From Desulfoferula mesophila (lineage in GTDB: Bacteria > Desulfobacterota > Desulfarculia > Desulfarculales > Desulfarculaceae): DNA of 64,000 nt. The notes under the pieces are model-generated. The model did not search any database. It was not told where the DNA came from and worked only from the letters and a program-made list of their open reading frames with translations. Below are positions 33,389 to 41,888 of the stretch, piece after piece (within the stretch, counting starts at the first letter, position 1; each line of letters opens with the position of its first letter). The stretch is from the NCBI RefSeq assembly GCF_037076455.1, contig NZ_AP028679.1:4045501-4109500 (forward strand), given 5' to 3'. Position numbers and translations under genes: made by a program.

Positions 33389-35569
33389 TCAGTTGCCCGC
33401 CGTCTGGACCTGGGGCCCCCCGGCGGCCGGGCTGATGAATTTCTGCATGGCCACCACCAGGGCCAGCAAGACCAGGCCCACCGAATCCACCAGCCAGGCG
33501 GGGATGACGGCCCCGCCGGGCAGCATGATATCCGGCCAGAACAGCAGGGCCGCCGCGAAGACCAGCATGATGGTTTCCAGCACGGTGGCCTTGCGGAACA
33601 TATAGCGGTCCAGGGCGGCGGCAAAGGCCACCAGGCCCAGCAGGGTGGTGATCCAGGCCAGGATCACCTCCCAGTGCATCAGCTCATAATCCTTGCCCAT
33701 ACCCAACAGGGGCCGGTAGGCCATGACGATGGGAATGATGTAGAGCCCCTTGGCCAGCTTCCATGAGGTAAAGGCGGTCTGCATGGGGTTGGCCCCGGCC
33801 ACCCCGGCCCCGGCAAAGGAGGCCAGGGATACCGGCGGGGTCACGTTGGCGTCCTGGGAATACCAGAACACGATCATGTGGGTGACCAGCAGCGGCACCC
33901 CCAGGTCCAACAGGGCCGGTCCGGCCAGGGTGGCCAGCACGATGTAGCTGGCGGTCACCGGTAGGCCCATGCCCAACACCAGCGAGGCCGCGCCGATGAG
34001 CAGGATGGCCAGGGCCTCGATGCCGAAGGACAGATCCAGCACCAGGCTGGAGAACTTGAGCCCCATGCCGGTTAGGGTCACGGTGCCCACGATGATGCCC
34101 GCCGCCGCGCAGGCCACCGACACCATGATGGCGTTCTTGGCCCCGCGCTCCAGGCCGGTGAGGACCATCTTGCCCTCGGCCTTGGCCAGCTCTCCCGCGC
34201 TCAGGCGCTGGTCGCTGATGGCCGGCACCATTCCCTTGCTCACGCTCCAGCGCACCAGGTTGGCCAGGATGCTGGCGGCCAGGGTGCTCATCACCGCCAC
34301 GAATCCGGCCATCATGGGCGAGTAGTTGGCCATGAGCACGTAGACGAGGATGCCCACCGGGATGATGAAGTGCAGGCCGCCCTTGACCACCTTCCAGGCC
34401 TTGGGCAGTTTCTCCTTGGGCTGGCCCACGATGCCTTCTTTTTTGGCCTCGAAGTGCACGAACAAGAGCACCGTGAGGTAGTACATGATGGCCGGCACCA
34501 GGGCCACCTTGATGATGGTCAGGTAGCTGGTGTTGGTGAACTCGGCCATGAGGAAGGCCCCGGCCCCCATGATGGGGGGCATGAGCTGGCCGCCGGTGGA
34601 GGCGGCCGCCTCGATGGCCCCGGCCACGTGGGGGCGGTAGCCCACCCGCTTCATCATGGGGATGGTGAAGGAGCCGGTGGCCACCACGTTGCCCACCGCC
34701 GAGCCCGACACCGAGCCCATGAAGCCCGAGGCCAAGACCGCGGTCTTGGCCGGGCCGCCGCTGAAGCGGCCGGTTAGGGCGTAGGCCAGGTCGATGAAGA
34801 AGTTGCCCCCGCCGGTGACCTCCAAAAAGGCGCCGAAGAGCACGAAGACGAACACGAAGGTGGCCGCCACCCCCAGGGGCAGGCCGAAGACGCCTTCGGT
34901 GGTCAGCCACAGGGTGGTGCTGATGCGCTCGATGCTGTAGGGCTTGTGCAGGAACATGTCCAGCAGGTAGGGCTCGTAGTAGTGGGCGTAGAGCCAGTAG
35001 GCCGCCGTGGCCGCGATCACCAGCAAGGTGAGCCAGGACTTGGGCTTGTTGCACAGCCGAGCCACCACCAGGCAGGCCAGCACGGCCATGATGATGTCGC
35101 CGGTGGTGTAGGCATACACCAGGGCCGCGAAGCAGATGCCGGCCATGACCCCGCCGATCACCCGGCGGCAGGCCTCCAAGACCAAAATGGTGCCCGCGAT
35201 GGACACGTAGAGGTCCATGTCCAGCCAGTCGCCCTGGCGGGCGAAGATTTCGTCCAGGTTGGCGCAGATGTAATAGACGCAGTAGCACGAGGCCAGGACC
35301 AGGAGCCAGTCCAGCAGCAGCCAGATGCTGAAGCGGTCCTTGCGGGCCCCGTCGAAGGGCGGCTGCAACAGGTAGGTCAGGCTGAGGATGGCCCCCAGGT
35401 GCACCGAGCGCTGCACCAGGGCGGTGAGGGCCGTGATCCCGGCGGTGTAGAGCTGGTAAAGGCTCAGGGCCACCGCCAGCACCATGACCACCTTGGCCAT
35501 GGTGTGCACCAGGGCCTGGTTGGGGCCATGCTTGTCCGCCACGCTGTTTACTTGGGTGCTTGAAGGCAT
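33389..35569 (-). CDS. TRAP transporter fused permease (DctQM type)
   Basis: A 726-residue membrane protein in which the small (4-helix) and large (12-helix) TRAP subunits are fused, as usual for TAXI-type systems. The large domain shows GAFLEVTGGGNFFIDLAYALTGR, GFMGSVSGSAVGNVVATG and the motif VLGMGLPVTASYIVLATLAGPAL. It imports an organic acid with a Na+ gradient using the TAXI binding protein encoded upstream. The substrate is unknown. Confidence 0.92.
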   Translation of the reverse strand: MPSSTQVNSVADKHGPNQALVHTMAKVVMVLAVALSLYQLYTAGITALTALVQRSVHLGAILSLTYLLQPPFDGARKDRFSIWLLLDWLLVLASCYCVYYICANLDEIFARQGDWLDMDLYVSIAGTILVLEACRRVIGGVMAGICFAALVYAYTTGDIIMAVLACLVVARLCNKPKSWLTLLVIAATAAYWLYAHYYEPYLLDMFLHKPYSIERISTTLWLTTEGVFGLPLGVAATFVFVFVLFGAFLEVTGGGNFFIDLAYALTGRFSGGPAKTAVLASGFMGSVSGSAVGNVVATGSFTIPMMKRVGYRPHVAGAIEAAASTGGQLMPPIMGAGAFLMAEFTNTSYLTIIKVALVPAIMYYLTVLLFVHFEAKKEGIVGQPKEKLPKAWKVVKGGLHFIIPVGILVYVLMANYSPMMAGFVAVMSTLAASILANLVRWSVSKGMVPAISDQRLSAGELAKAEGKMVLTGLERGAKNAIMVSVACAAAGIIVGTVTLTGMGLKFSSLVLDLSFGIEALAILLIGAASLVLGMGLPVTASYIVLATLAGPALLDLGVPLLVTHMIVFWYSQDANVTPPVSLASFAGAGVAGANPMQTAFTSWKLAKGLYIIPIVMAYRPLLGMGKDYELMHWEVILAWITTLLGLVAFAAALDRYMFRKATVLETIMLVFAAALLFWPDIMLPGGAVIPAWLVDSVGLVLLALVVAMQKFISPAAGGPQVQTAGN

Positions 35570-36121
35570 CTAGGGCTCCTGTGTCCTGGTGGGAGTCGCC
35601 CGGTGGGGCCAGGCCCACCGCCAGAGGCGGTGGAGCAGGCTTACCGGCCTGGCGCTGAATTGCACCGCCTGGTGCGGGGCCAGGGCCGACAGATTGACGG
35701 CCGTGCCTCGCCACAAGACGGTGTGGTCCACTCCGGGGCTGCCCACCCTGAGGACGAAGTCCCCGGTGGGCTGATGCATGTCGGTGATGACCTCGTAGGG
35801 GCCGCGCATGATCATGCGGCCCACCCCGGGCATTTTGCCCATTCCCGCGCCGAACTTCAGGTAGCGCTCTTCCTCGATATAGATGCGCCCGGCCGCGTCA
35901 ACGCTGTGCACTTCCCAGATGGGGGCGTTTTCCACGGAGTGATAGTAGTGCACGGTGAAGCGCTCCCCGGGCCGGAGCGGCAACACCAACAGAGGCTCCC
36001 CGCCACGCGGGGTGATCCTGAGCTCCAGCCCGCCGGGGGCCAGGGCCAGGACCAAAAGGCCAAGGACCGCCCCGGCCAGCCCCCACAGGGCCGGCCGGAG
36101 CAGCCGTTTGGGTTCACGCAT
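35570..36121 (-). CDS. DUF1850 protein associated with TAXI-TRAP transporter
   Basis: A 183-residue protein with one N-terminal membrane helix (about 12-32) and a DUF1850 domain (GERFTVHYYHSVENAPIWEVHSVD, YLKFGAGMGKMPG). Such genes typically lie between the TAXI binding protein and the fused permease, exactly as here, with no gap on either side. It probably works with the transporter; its role is unknown. Confidence 0.85.
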   Translation of the reverse strand: MREPKRLLRPALWGLAGAVLGLLVLALAPGGLELRITPRGGEPLLVLPLRPGERFTVHYYHSVENAPIWEVHSVDAAGRIYIEEERYLKFGAGMGKMPGVGRMIMRGPYEVITDMHQPTGDFVLRVGSPGVDHTVLWRGTAVNLSALAPHQAVQFSARPVSLLHRLWRWAWPHRATPTRTQEP

Positions 36122-37087
36122 TTAGGGCATCAGGATGTTGGGTACCGTGATACCGCGCTCCTTGAGGGCCTTGACGGTGCCCGGATGCAGCGGGATGGGG
36201 CTGTACTTGACCGCGTTCTCCGGGGTGGTGTAGGCCGCCGAGGGGTGGATCTTCATCAGGTAGTCCCGGTGATTCCACAGGGCGTTGACCAGGTTGTAGA
36301 CCAACTCGGTGTCCAGGGACTTCTGCACGATCATCACGTTCCACACGCCGATGGTGGGCACCGGCTTGTCCACGCCGCGATACACGCCGGTGCTCAAATC
36401 CACCGCCGCGTAGGTCTTATTGGCGGCCAATACCTTGGCCTGCTGCTTCGCGGTGATGGGCAGGATGCGGATGTCGTGGGTGGTGGCCAGGTCCATGATG
36501 GAGCTGGTGCCCGGGCCCACCGACCAGAAGCCCACCTCGATGGTGCCGTCGCGCAGGGCGTTGGCGGTCTCGGTGAAGCTCAGGCGCTTGTCGCTGTAGG
36601 AGTCCAGGGGAATGCCCAGGGCCTTGAGCACCGCCTCGGACATGAAGTTGGTGCCGCTGCCCGGGCTGCCGGTGGACACGCTCTTGCCCTTGATCTGGGT
36701 GATGTCGGTGATGGGGCTTTTCTTGAGCACCACCACCTGCAGCAGGTTGGGGTACATGATGGCCATGCCCAGGATGCGGTGCTTCTTGCCCCGGAACTTG
36801 CTGGTGCCCTGGAAGCCGGCCTTGGCCACGTCGCCCATGACCTCGCCGATGACCGTCTCGCCCTTGTCGGCCAGCTTGACGTTTTCCACGCTGGCCCCGG
36901 TGACCTCGGCCACCGCCTTCACGCCCTTGACGTACTTGGACCAGATTTCGGCCACGCCGCCGCCGTAGGGATAGTAGATGCCCCCGGTGCCGCCGGTGCC
37001 GATGCCGATAAAGGTGGTGCTCATGGCGATGCCGGCGCCCAGCAGAAGGGCCATCGCAATGGCCATAATTACGCTAAATTTTTTCAT
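36122..37087 (-). CDS. TAXI family TRAP transporter solute-binding protein
   Basis: A 321-residue periplasmic protein with a signal peptide (KKFSVIMAIAMALLLGAGIAMS). The TAXI motif GIGTGGTGGIYYPYGGGVAEIW follows directly, and TGSPGSGTNFMSEAVLKALGI is the second ligand region. It captures the substrate and delivers it to the fused permease downstream. Glutamate and other organic acids are known TAXI substrates; none is indicated here. Confidence 0.93.
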   Translation of the reverse strand: MKKFSVIMAIAMALLLGAGIAMSTTFIGIGTGGTGGIYYPYGGGVAEIWSKYVKGVKAVAEVTGASVENVKLADKGETVIGEVMGDVAKAGFQGTSKFRGKKHRILGMAIMYPNLLQVVVLKKSPITDITQIKGKSVSTGSPGSGTNFMSEAVLKALGIPLDSYSDKRLSFTETANALRDGTIEVGFWSVGPGTSSIMDLATTHDIRILPITAKQQAKVLAANKTYAAVDLSTGVYRGVDKPVPTIGVWNVMIVQKSLDTELVYNLVNALWNHRDYLMKIHPSAAYTTPENAVKYSPIPLHPGTVKALKERGITVPNILMP

Positions 37088-37111
37088 GGGTCGATCCTCC
37101 TTGCGCCCTGG

Positions 37112-37555
37112 TTACTTGGCCATGGCCTTGACGATCAGCTCCATGCCCGTGGGGGGCATGTCCTGACCTTTGAAGAAATAGGTGAAGCCGGCGGTGGCGC
37201 CGGGCTTGACCAGACCTTTTTTGGTTTTGCGGGGGATTAGGCCACCCACGGCCTTGCCGTTGTCCAGGAAGATGTTCACCCGGAAGCGCTGGTCATCGCT
37301 GGAGACGTTTTTGAGGGTGACCTTGACCGCCAGGGATTTGGCGCCGTCGTAGGTTTTATAGGAACACTCCAGGCCGACAAGCTGGGCCTCCGGGGCCACG
37401 GAGGTGACCACCTTGCCCCCAACCGCGCAGGAGAGATATCTTGCCGGGGCCGGCTTGGCCGCCTCCTCCTTCATGGTGGCGCAGCCGGCCAAGGCGAGGG
37501 CCAAGGCCACACACGCGGCCAATAGCCCCATCAGCATCACTTTGGTGATTCTCAT
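37112..37555 (-). CDS. small lipoprotein of the TRAP operon
   Basis: A 147-residue lipoprotein. The ATG at 37555 is preceded by GGGAGGAAAG, which decides the start over an upstream in-frame ATG. The signal peptide ends ALAGC. The mature domain (LVGLECSYKTYDGAKSLAVKV, RFRVNIFLDNGKAVGG, MELIVKAMAK) looks like an immunoglobulin-like beta sandwich; I do not recognise a family. It sits between the GntR gene and the TAXI binding protein. Confidence 0.75.
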   Translation of the reverse strand: MRITKVMLMGLLAACVALALALAGCATMKEEAAKPAPARYLSCAVGGKVVTSVAPEAQLVGLECSYKTYDGAKSLAVKVTLKNVSSDDQRFRVNIFLDNGKAVGGLIPRKTKKGLVKPGATAGFTYFFKGQDMPPTGMELIVKAMAK

Positions 37556-37597
37556 GCTTCTTTCCTCCCGTCCTGGTTTGGGAAACAAAAACTTCCA

Positions 37598-38326
37598 TCA
37601 GCAGGCCTTGCGCTTGGCCTGTCCCCGGCCTACCTCCACCCCCATGCTGCGGTAAAGCTCGAGCAGGGTCTGCAGGTCGGCGGTGGTCAGCCGGTGGGCC
37701 TCCTCGGCCTGTCCAGCCCGGATGGCGTCCATGATCTTTTGGTGATAATCATGCACTACCAGGCTGACTTGCCGATTCAGCTTGCCCCGCAGGCTCTCCA
37801 CCAGGATGCTCATTACCGTGTCGCACAACAGGCTGAGCAGGGGATTGCCGGCCAAGGCCACCAGACGACGGTGGAATTCCAGGTTGTGTACTCGAAGCGT
37901 CTGGGAATCGTCGGTTTTCTCGTGGGCCTTTTCCAGCACCTCGGCCAGACGGGCCAACCCGGCGGAATTGTTCCGCTGGGCGGCCAGGGCCGCCGCCGGA
38001 GGCTCCAACAAAAGCCGCATCTCGAACAGATCGTTGAGAGTTATGTCGCCGCCCGCCAGGAGATTTTGGATGGAGGCCACCAGGGGCTTGTCCAGGTCGT
38101 GGCACACGAAGGTGCCGCCGCCGGCGCCTTTTTGCACCCTGAGGATCCCGGCCATTTCCAGGGTGCGGATGGCCTCGCGAACCACCACCCGGCTCACCCC
38201 GTATTGCTCGGCCAGCTCGCGCTCCGGCGGAAGCTGTTGATCCTCTTCCAACAATCCAGCAAAGATTTGCCCCCGGATGGCCTCGGCCACCTCTTCATAG
38301 GCTTTCTTGCGCCGGTTGGTCTGCAA
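37598..38326 (-). CDS. GntR family (FadR subfamily) transcriptional regulator
   Basis: A 242-residue regulator with an N-terminal winged helix (LPPERELAEQYGVSRVVVREAIRTLEMAGILRVQKGAGGGTFV) and an all-helical FCD ligand domain with metal-site residues (HNLEFHRRLVALAGNPLL; HQKIMDAI). A TTG start at 38326 (LQTNRRKKAYEE) is the most family-like beginning; GAGGG lies about 8 nt upstream. It heads the TRAP-TAXI operon and probably responds to the transported acid. Confidence 0.88.
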   Translation of the reverse strand: MQTNRRKKAYEEVAEAIRGQIFAGLLEEDQQLPPERELAEQYGVSRVVVREAIRTLEMAGILRVQKGAGGGTFVCHDLDKPLVASIQNLLAGGDITLNDLFEMRLLLEPPAAALAAQRNNSAGLARLAEVLEKAHEKTDDSQTLRVHNLEFHRRLVALAGNPLLSLLCDTVMSILVESLRGKLNRQVSLVVHDYHQKIMDAIRAGQAEEAHRLTTADLQTLLELYRSMGVEVGRGQAKRKAC

Positions 38327-38390
38327 CAGTGCGTCCCTCGGGTTTCCCCTACGATGATGCGGGCGGGCAACGATCAGATTTACCAGGGTA

Positions 38391-38406
38391 GGTCTAACCT
38401 TAGACC
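38391..38406. promoter_or_regulatory. operator-like palindrome GGTCTAA-CC-TTAGACC
   Basis: A perfect 7-2-7 palindrome lies between the divergent GntR gene and the nucleoside-recognition membrane pair. FadR-subfamily GntR regulators often bind TGGTCTGACCA-like sites, which this resembles. A partial match (12 identical bases) occurs at 30033-30044. Confidence 0.55.
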
Positions 38407-38485
38407 AGATGTATTGTGCCAACCATGGGCCTTGCTTGTCAATGGTTGGGTTGACCGAATCGGCGCCTGCGCCTAGACTTGGCCC

Positions 38486-38944
38486 ATGTCCGCCGAGCAC
38501 GCCGCCTCGGCCCCGCCCGGCCCTCCCTGGCGCCTGGCCCTGGGCCGCAGTTGGGAGCGGGGCCGCAAGTTCTTGTGGTTCCTGCTCATCAACATTTTGC
38601 CCCTGTACCTGGCCAGCGATCTTTTGGTGGCCAGCGGGGCCCTGGCCAAGATCAGCGGCTTTTTGGCACCGGTGATGAACCTGTGGGGCCTGCCCCCGGA
38701 GGCGGCGGCGGTCTTGGTGGCGGGCATGCTGGTGAACCTCTACGCCGCCACCGCCGTGGCCGCGCCCCTGGCCCTTAGCTGGCAGCAGGTCAGCGTGCTG
38801 GGGCTCATCCTGGGCATCGCCCACAGCCTGATCATCGAGGCGGTGGTGGTGCGCCAGCTGACCCCCCGCTACCACGCCCTGACCCTGTTGCGCGTCGTGC
38901 TGGGCCTGGGCGCGGGCTGGCTCCTGGCCTTGGCGCTATGCTGA
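38486..38944 (+). CDS. nucleoside-recognition (Gate) domain membrane protein, first half
   Basis: A 152-residue membrane protein with about four helices and the Gate-domain pattern FLWFLLINILPLYLASDLLVASG...GLPPEAAAVLVAGMLVNLYAATAVAAP. Two-gene pairs of this kind resemble SpmA/SpmB and other split transporter-like proteins. It overlaps the next gene by 7 nt. The function in non-sporulating bacteria is unknown. Confidence 0.8.
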   Translation: MSAEHAASAPPGPPWRLALGRSWERGRKFLWFLLINILPLYLASDLLVASGALAKISGFLAPVMNLWGLPPEAAAVLVAGMLVNLYAATAVAAPLALSWQQVSVLGLILGIAHSLIIEAVVVRQLTPRYHALTLLRVVLGLGAGWLLALALC

Positions 38945-39387
38945 ACCAGCTTATCGCCATGTTGCCCGGGGCGGCCGGCAAGGGCCTGGTGCTGTGCGCC
39001 GAGCTGGCCCTGGTGGTGCTGCCGCTGATCGTGGGCTACGAGATGGCCAAGGCCTACGGGGTGTTCGAGCGCCCCTGGACCAGGCTGCGCCCCGCTCTGG
39101 CGGCCATCGGCCTGGGGCCCGGCGGCCTGGTGCCCCTGTTGGCCGGGGTGTTTTTGGGTCTGCTCTACGGGGCGGGCATCCTGGTTTCGGTGAGCCGCGA
39201 CGAGGGCCTGGCCGACAGCGAACGTTTGGCCCTGGCCGTGTTTCTGGTTACCTGCCACGCGGTGGTGGAAGACACCGCCCTGTTCGTGATACTGGGGGGG
39301 AGCGCTTTTTGGATTCTGGCCCCGCGCCTTTTTCTGGCCCTGGGGCTCACCGCCTGGCTGGCCCGGCGGGGCCGGAGCCGCAACTGA
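38938..39387 (+). CDS. nucleoside-recognition (Gate) domain membrane protein, second half
   Basis: A 149-residue partner with about four helices. GLGPGGLVPLLAGVFLGLLYGAGILV and LAVFLVTCHAVVEDTALFVILGG match the second Gate-domain subunit. It is translationally coupled to the first half. The pair probably forms one membrane complex. Confidence 0.8.
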   Translation: MLNQLIAMLPGAAGKGLVLCAELALVVLPLIVGYEMAKAYGVFERPWTRLRPALAAIGLGPGGLVPLLAGVFLGLLYGAGILVSVSRDEGLADSERLALAVFLVTCHAVVEDTALFVILGGSAFWILAPRLFLALGLTAWLARRGRSRN

Positions 39388-39404
39388 ACCGAGGGGAGAA
39401 AACG

Positions 39405-39683
39405 ATGGCCATACACCGCCATGATTTCGTGGAAGAATACACCGGCCTGGTGGGCTTCGGCCTGGACCGGCCCACCGACGAGGCCACCGTGCTGGTCTAC
39501 TTGCAGAAGTTTTCCGACGACGAGTGCATGGCCGCCATCCTGCCCCGGCTGAGCCAGGAAGAGCTGGCCATGCTCTTCGACACGGTGAGCGACCTGTTGC
39601 GCCGCCACCTGGAAGAAGAGGAATATCACGCCAAGTTTCTGAAGGACCCCGAGCCCCATCACCACGCGCCCGTGGAGGAATAG
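39405..39683 (+). CDS. hypothetical acidic protein (92 aa)
   Basis: A 92-residue soluble protein with a GGGGAGAA ribosome site before the ATG. It is rich in Asp/Glu with alpha-helical segments (TVLVYLQKFSDDECMAAILPRLSQEELAMLFDTVSDLL) and ends in a His-rich, metal-binding-looking tail (PHHHAPVEE). I recall similar cytoplasmic proteins in related anaerobes but no function. Confidence 0.7.
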   Translation: MAIHRHDFVEEYTGLVGFGLDRPTDEATVLVYLQKFSDDECMAAILPRLSQEELAMLFDTVSDLLRRHLEEEEYHAKFLKDPEPHHHAPVEE

Positions 39684-39687
39684 CCCC

Positions 39688-40833
39688 ATGAGCTCCGAGG
39701 AAAAACTGCCCCGCCAACTGGCCCTGGTGCGCGGCATCCTGGACGGCGCCTTTTTCAGCCCCTTGCGCAGCCTGGACTGGCCCGCCTTCTGCTTCGACCA
39801 GCCCGGCCTCCTGGGCCTGGAAGAGGAAGAGGCCTTTGACCTGTACGTGCGCGGGTCCCTGGCCGCCGAGACGATCTACCCCGAGCTGTGCGAGGGCCGC
39901 GAGCCCCTGGCCTGGATATGGTCCATGCCCGAGCCCGGCCCGGTGTTGGCCCACGCCCTGGCCAACCTGCGCTCGGACCGCCCCTTTCTCTTCCACCGCC
40001 TGATCTATTCCCTGGCCCCGGTGAAACAGGGCGAGCTGTCCCCGGAGAGCTTCGAGCTGGTGGAGGACTACCTGGCCGCCGCCCTGGGCGAGGGTTCGGG
40101 CCTCCGGGAGGCGGCGGCCGACGAGGTGGCCACCCTCACCCGGCGGGCCCTGATGGCGGCGGGGCAAACCGGCGAGGAGCCCGATCCCCTCTTGGCCGAG
40201 GCCGCGGCCAAGGTGCTCGCCCAGGCCCGGGCGGCCGAGGTGATGAGCGACGCCGAGCTACTCACCTGGCTCACCCTGGGCGGAGGCCTGGAGGGAGTGG
40301 ATCCGGAGATGGCCCCGGCGGTGTGCGCCCTGGCCTGGTCCGGCTGGTGCGGGGCCGTGGTGGGCGCGCCGCCCGACCTGGCCCTGCTGACTCGCCTCAG
40401 GCCCAGCCTGGTGCTCTCCCCCAGCGAGCTGGCCCTGCACACCCCCCAACTGGCGGGGGCGGGCCAGGTGATCACCGCCCGCTGCCCCTATTGCCAGACC
40501 GACAACACGCTGGTGCTGGGCAAGGAGGTGGCCGAGCGGGTACGCTGCCCCCACCTGATCTACGTGGGCACCAGCGACGAGGCCCATCTGCTGCGCGCGG
40601 TGCAGGGCTTCGACCTGGGCCAGGACTTTTTGAACCTGCTGGAAAGCTACTACCAGTCCCCGTCGGACTTCGAGCTGTTCGCCACCATCGTGGACGACCT
40701 TTACGAGATGCTCTGTTCCCAGGGCCGCCTGGCCGCCGCGCCGGTGAGCAGCGAGGGAACCCAGGGCTTTTATTATCTCAAGGCGTTTTTTGCCGGGCCC
40801 GCGCCGGAGCAAGAGGAAGAGAGCGTGCACTGA
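39688..40833 (+). CDS. hypothetical protein (381 aa) with CPYCQ motif
   Basis: A 381-residue mostly helical, acidic protein with no membrane segment. One Cys pair (ARCPYCQTDNTLVLGKEVAERVRCPHLIYVG), with a second Cys 20 residues on, could form a zinc ribbon near residues 267-290. I do not recognise a family. It starts 4 nt after the preceding stop and its stop overlaps the next ATG (TGATG), so it is part of the same operon. Confidence 0.7.
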   Translation: MSSEEKLPRQLALVRGILDGAFFSPLRSLDWPAFCFDQPGLLGLEEEEAFDLYVRGSLAAETIYPELCEGREPLAWIWSMPEPGPVLAHALANLRSDRPFLFHRLIYSLAPVKQGELSPESFELVEDYLAAALGEGSGLREAAADEVATLTRRALMAAGQTGEEPDPLLAEAAAKVLAQARAAEVMSDAELLTWLTLGGGLEGVDPEMAPAVCALAWSGWCGAVVGAPPDLALLTRLRPSLVLSPSELALHTPQLAGAGQVITARCPYCQTDNTLVLGKEVAERVRCPHLIYVGTSDEAHLLRAVQGFDLGQDFLNLLESYYQSPSDFELFATIVDDLYEMLCSQGRLAAAPVSSEGTQGFYYLKAFFAGPAPEQEEESVH

Positions 40834-41888
40834 TGAGCCTGATCGAGTTGCTGGACGCCCTGTGTCCGCCCCTGGGCCCTCCGGGGCGCGAGGACGACAT
40901 CCGTGCGGTGGTGCGCGCGATAGTGGAGCCCCTGGCCCACCGGGTGGAGGTGGACCGCCTGGGCAACCTGCGGGTCTGGTGGGGAGACCCACAGGCCCGG
41001 CCCCTGGTGATGCTGGACGCCCACCTGGACGAGGTGGCTCTGATCGTGCAGCACATCGACGAACAGGGCTTCATCCGGGTGGCTCCCCTGGGCGGCTTGG
41101 ACCGCCGCCTGCTGCCCGGCTCCAAGGTGATCCTGCAGCCCGCGCCGGGCCAGAGCCTGGGGGCGGTGTGCGGCCTCTTGCCCCCCCATGTGAGCGGAGG
41201 CAAGGGCGAGGAAAAGTCCCAGCCCTGGGAGCAGATATTTTTGGACGCCGGCCTGGGCAGCGCGGCCGAGGCGGCCCAGGCGGGCCTGGAGATCGGCACC
41301 TGCGGGGTGTTGGACCTGGGCCACGGCCCCCTGGGCCGGGGCTATTACCACGCCCGCAACCTGGACAACCGGGCCGGGTGCGCGGTCTTGGTATGGCTGC
41401 TGCGGCGTCTGGCCGCGGAGCAACGCGAGCTGGGCTTCGGCCTGGTCATGAACTTCTCGGTGGCAGAGGAGGTGGGCCTTAGGGGCGCCATCACCGCCGC
41501 CTTTGACCTGGCCCCGGACCTGGCCCTGGCCGTGGAGTCCACGGTGGGCGAGACCCCCGGAGTGGAAGCGGCCCGCACCCCCACCCGGCTGGGCCAAGGC
41601 CCGGCGATCACCGTGGCCGACGGGCGCATCGTGGTGCCCCGGGCGGTGGTGGATTCCCTGGAGGCGGCGGGCCGGGAGGCGGGCATCGCCTGCCAGCGCA
41701 AGCGTCCGCCCTTTGGCGGCACCAACGCCGGGGCCATCCACCTGAGCCGGGGCGGGGTGCTTACCGGGGTGGTGAGCGTGCCCACCCGCTATATCCACAG
41801 CCCGGCCTCGGTGCTCAAGCTCAGCGACCTGGAACAGTTGGGCGAGCTGGTGTGGGCCTGGTTGGGCCGGGCGGGAGAGTTGTTGTGA
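40833..41888 (+). CDS. M42 family aminopeptidase/peptidase
   Basis: A 351-residue dinuclear metallopeptidase. Metal and catalytic residues are visible in MLDAHLDEVALIV (first His and Asp), ARNLDNRAG (bridging Asp), SVAEEVGLRGA (general-base Glu pair) and VPTRYIHSP (C-terminal His). M42 enzymes form self-compartmentalised dodecamers that trim peptides in the cytoplasm. It is immediately followed by an M24 peptidase, suggesting a small peptide-degradation unit. Confidence 0.9.
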   Translation: MSLIELLDALCPPLGPPGREDDIRAVVRAIVEPLAHRVEVDRLGNLRVWWGDPQARPLVMLDAHLDEVALIVQHIDEQGFIRVAPLGGLDRRLLPGSKVILQPAPGQSLGAVCGLLPPHVSGGKGEEKSQPWEQIFLDAGLGSAAEAAQAGLEIGTCGVLDLGHGPLGRGYYHARNLDNRAGCAVLVWLLRRLAAEQRELGFGLVMNFSVAEEVGLRGAITAAFDLAPDLALAVESTVGETPGVEAARTPTRLGQGPAITVADGRIVVPRAVVDSLEAAGREAGIACQRKRPPFGGTNAGAIHLSRGGVLTGVVSVPTRYIHSPASVLKLSDLEQLGELVWAWLGRAGELL

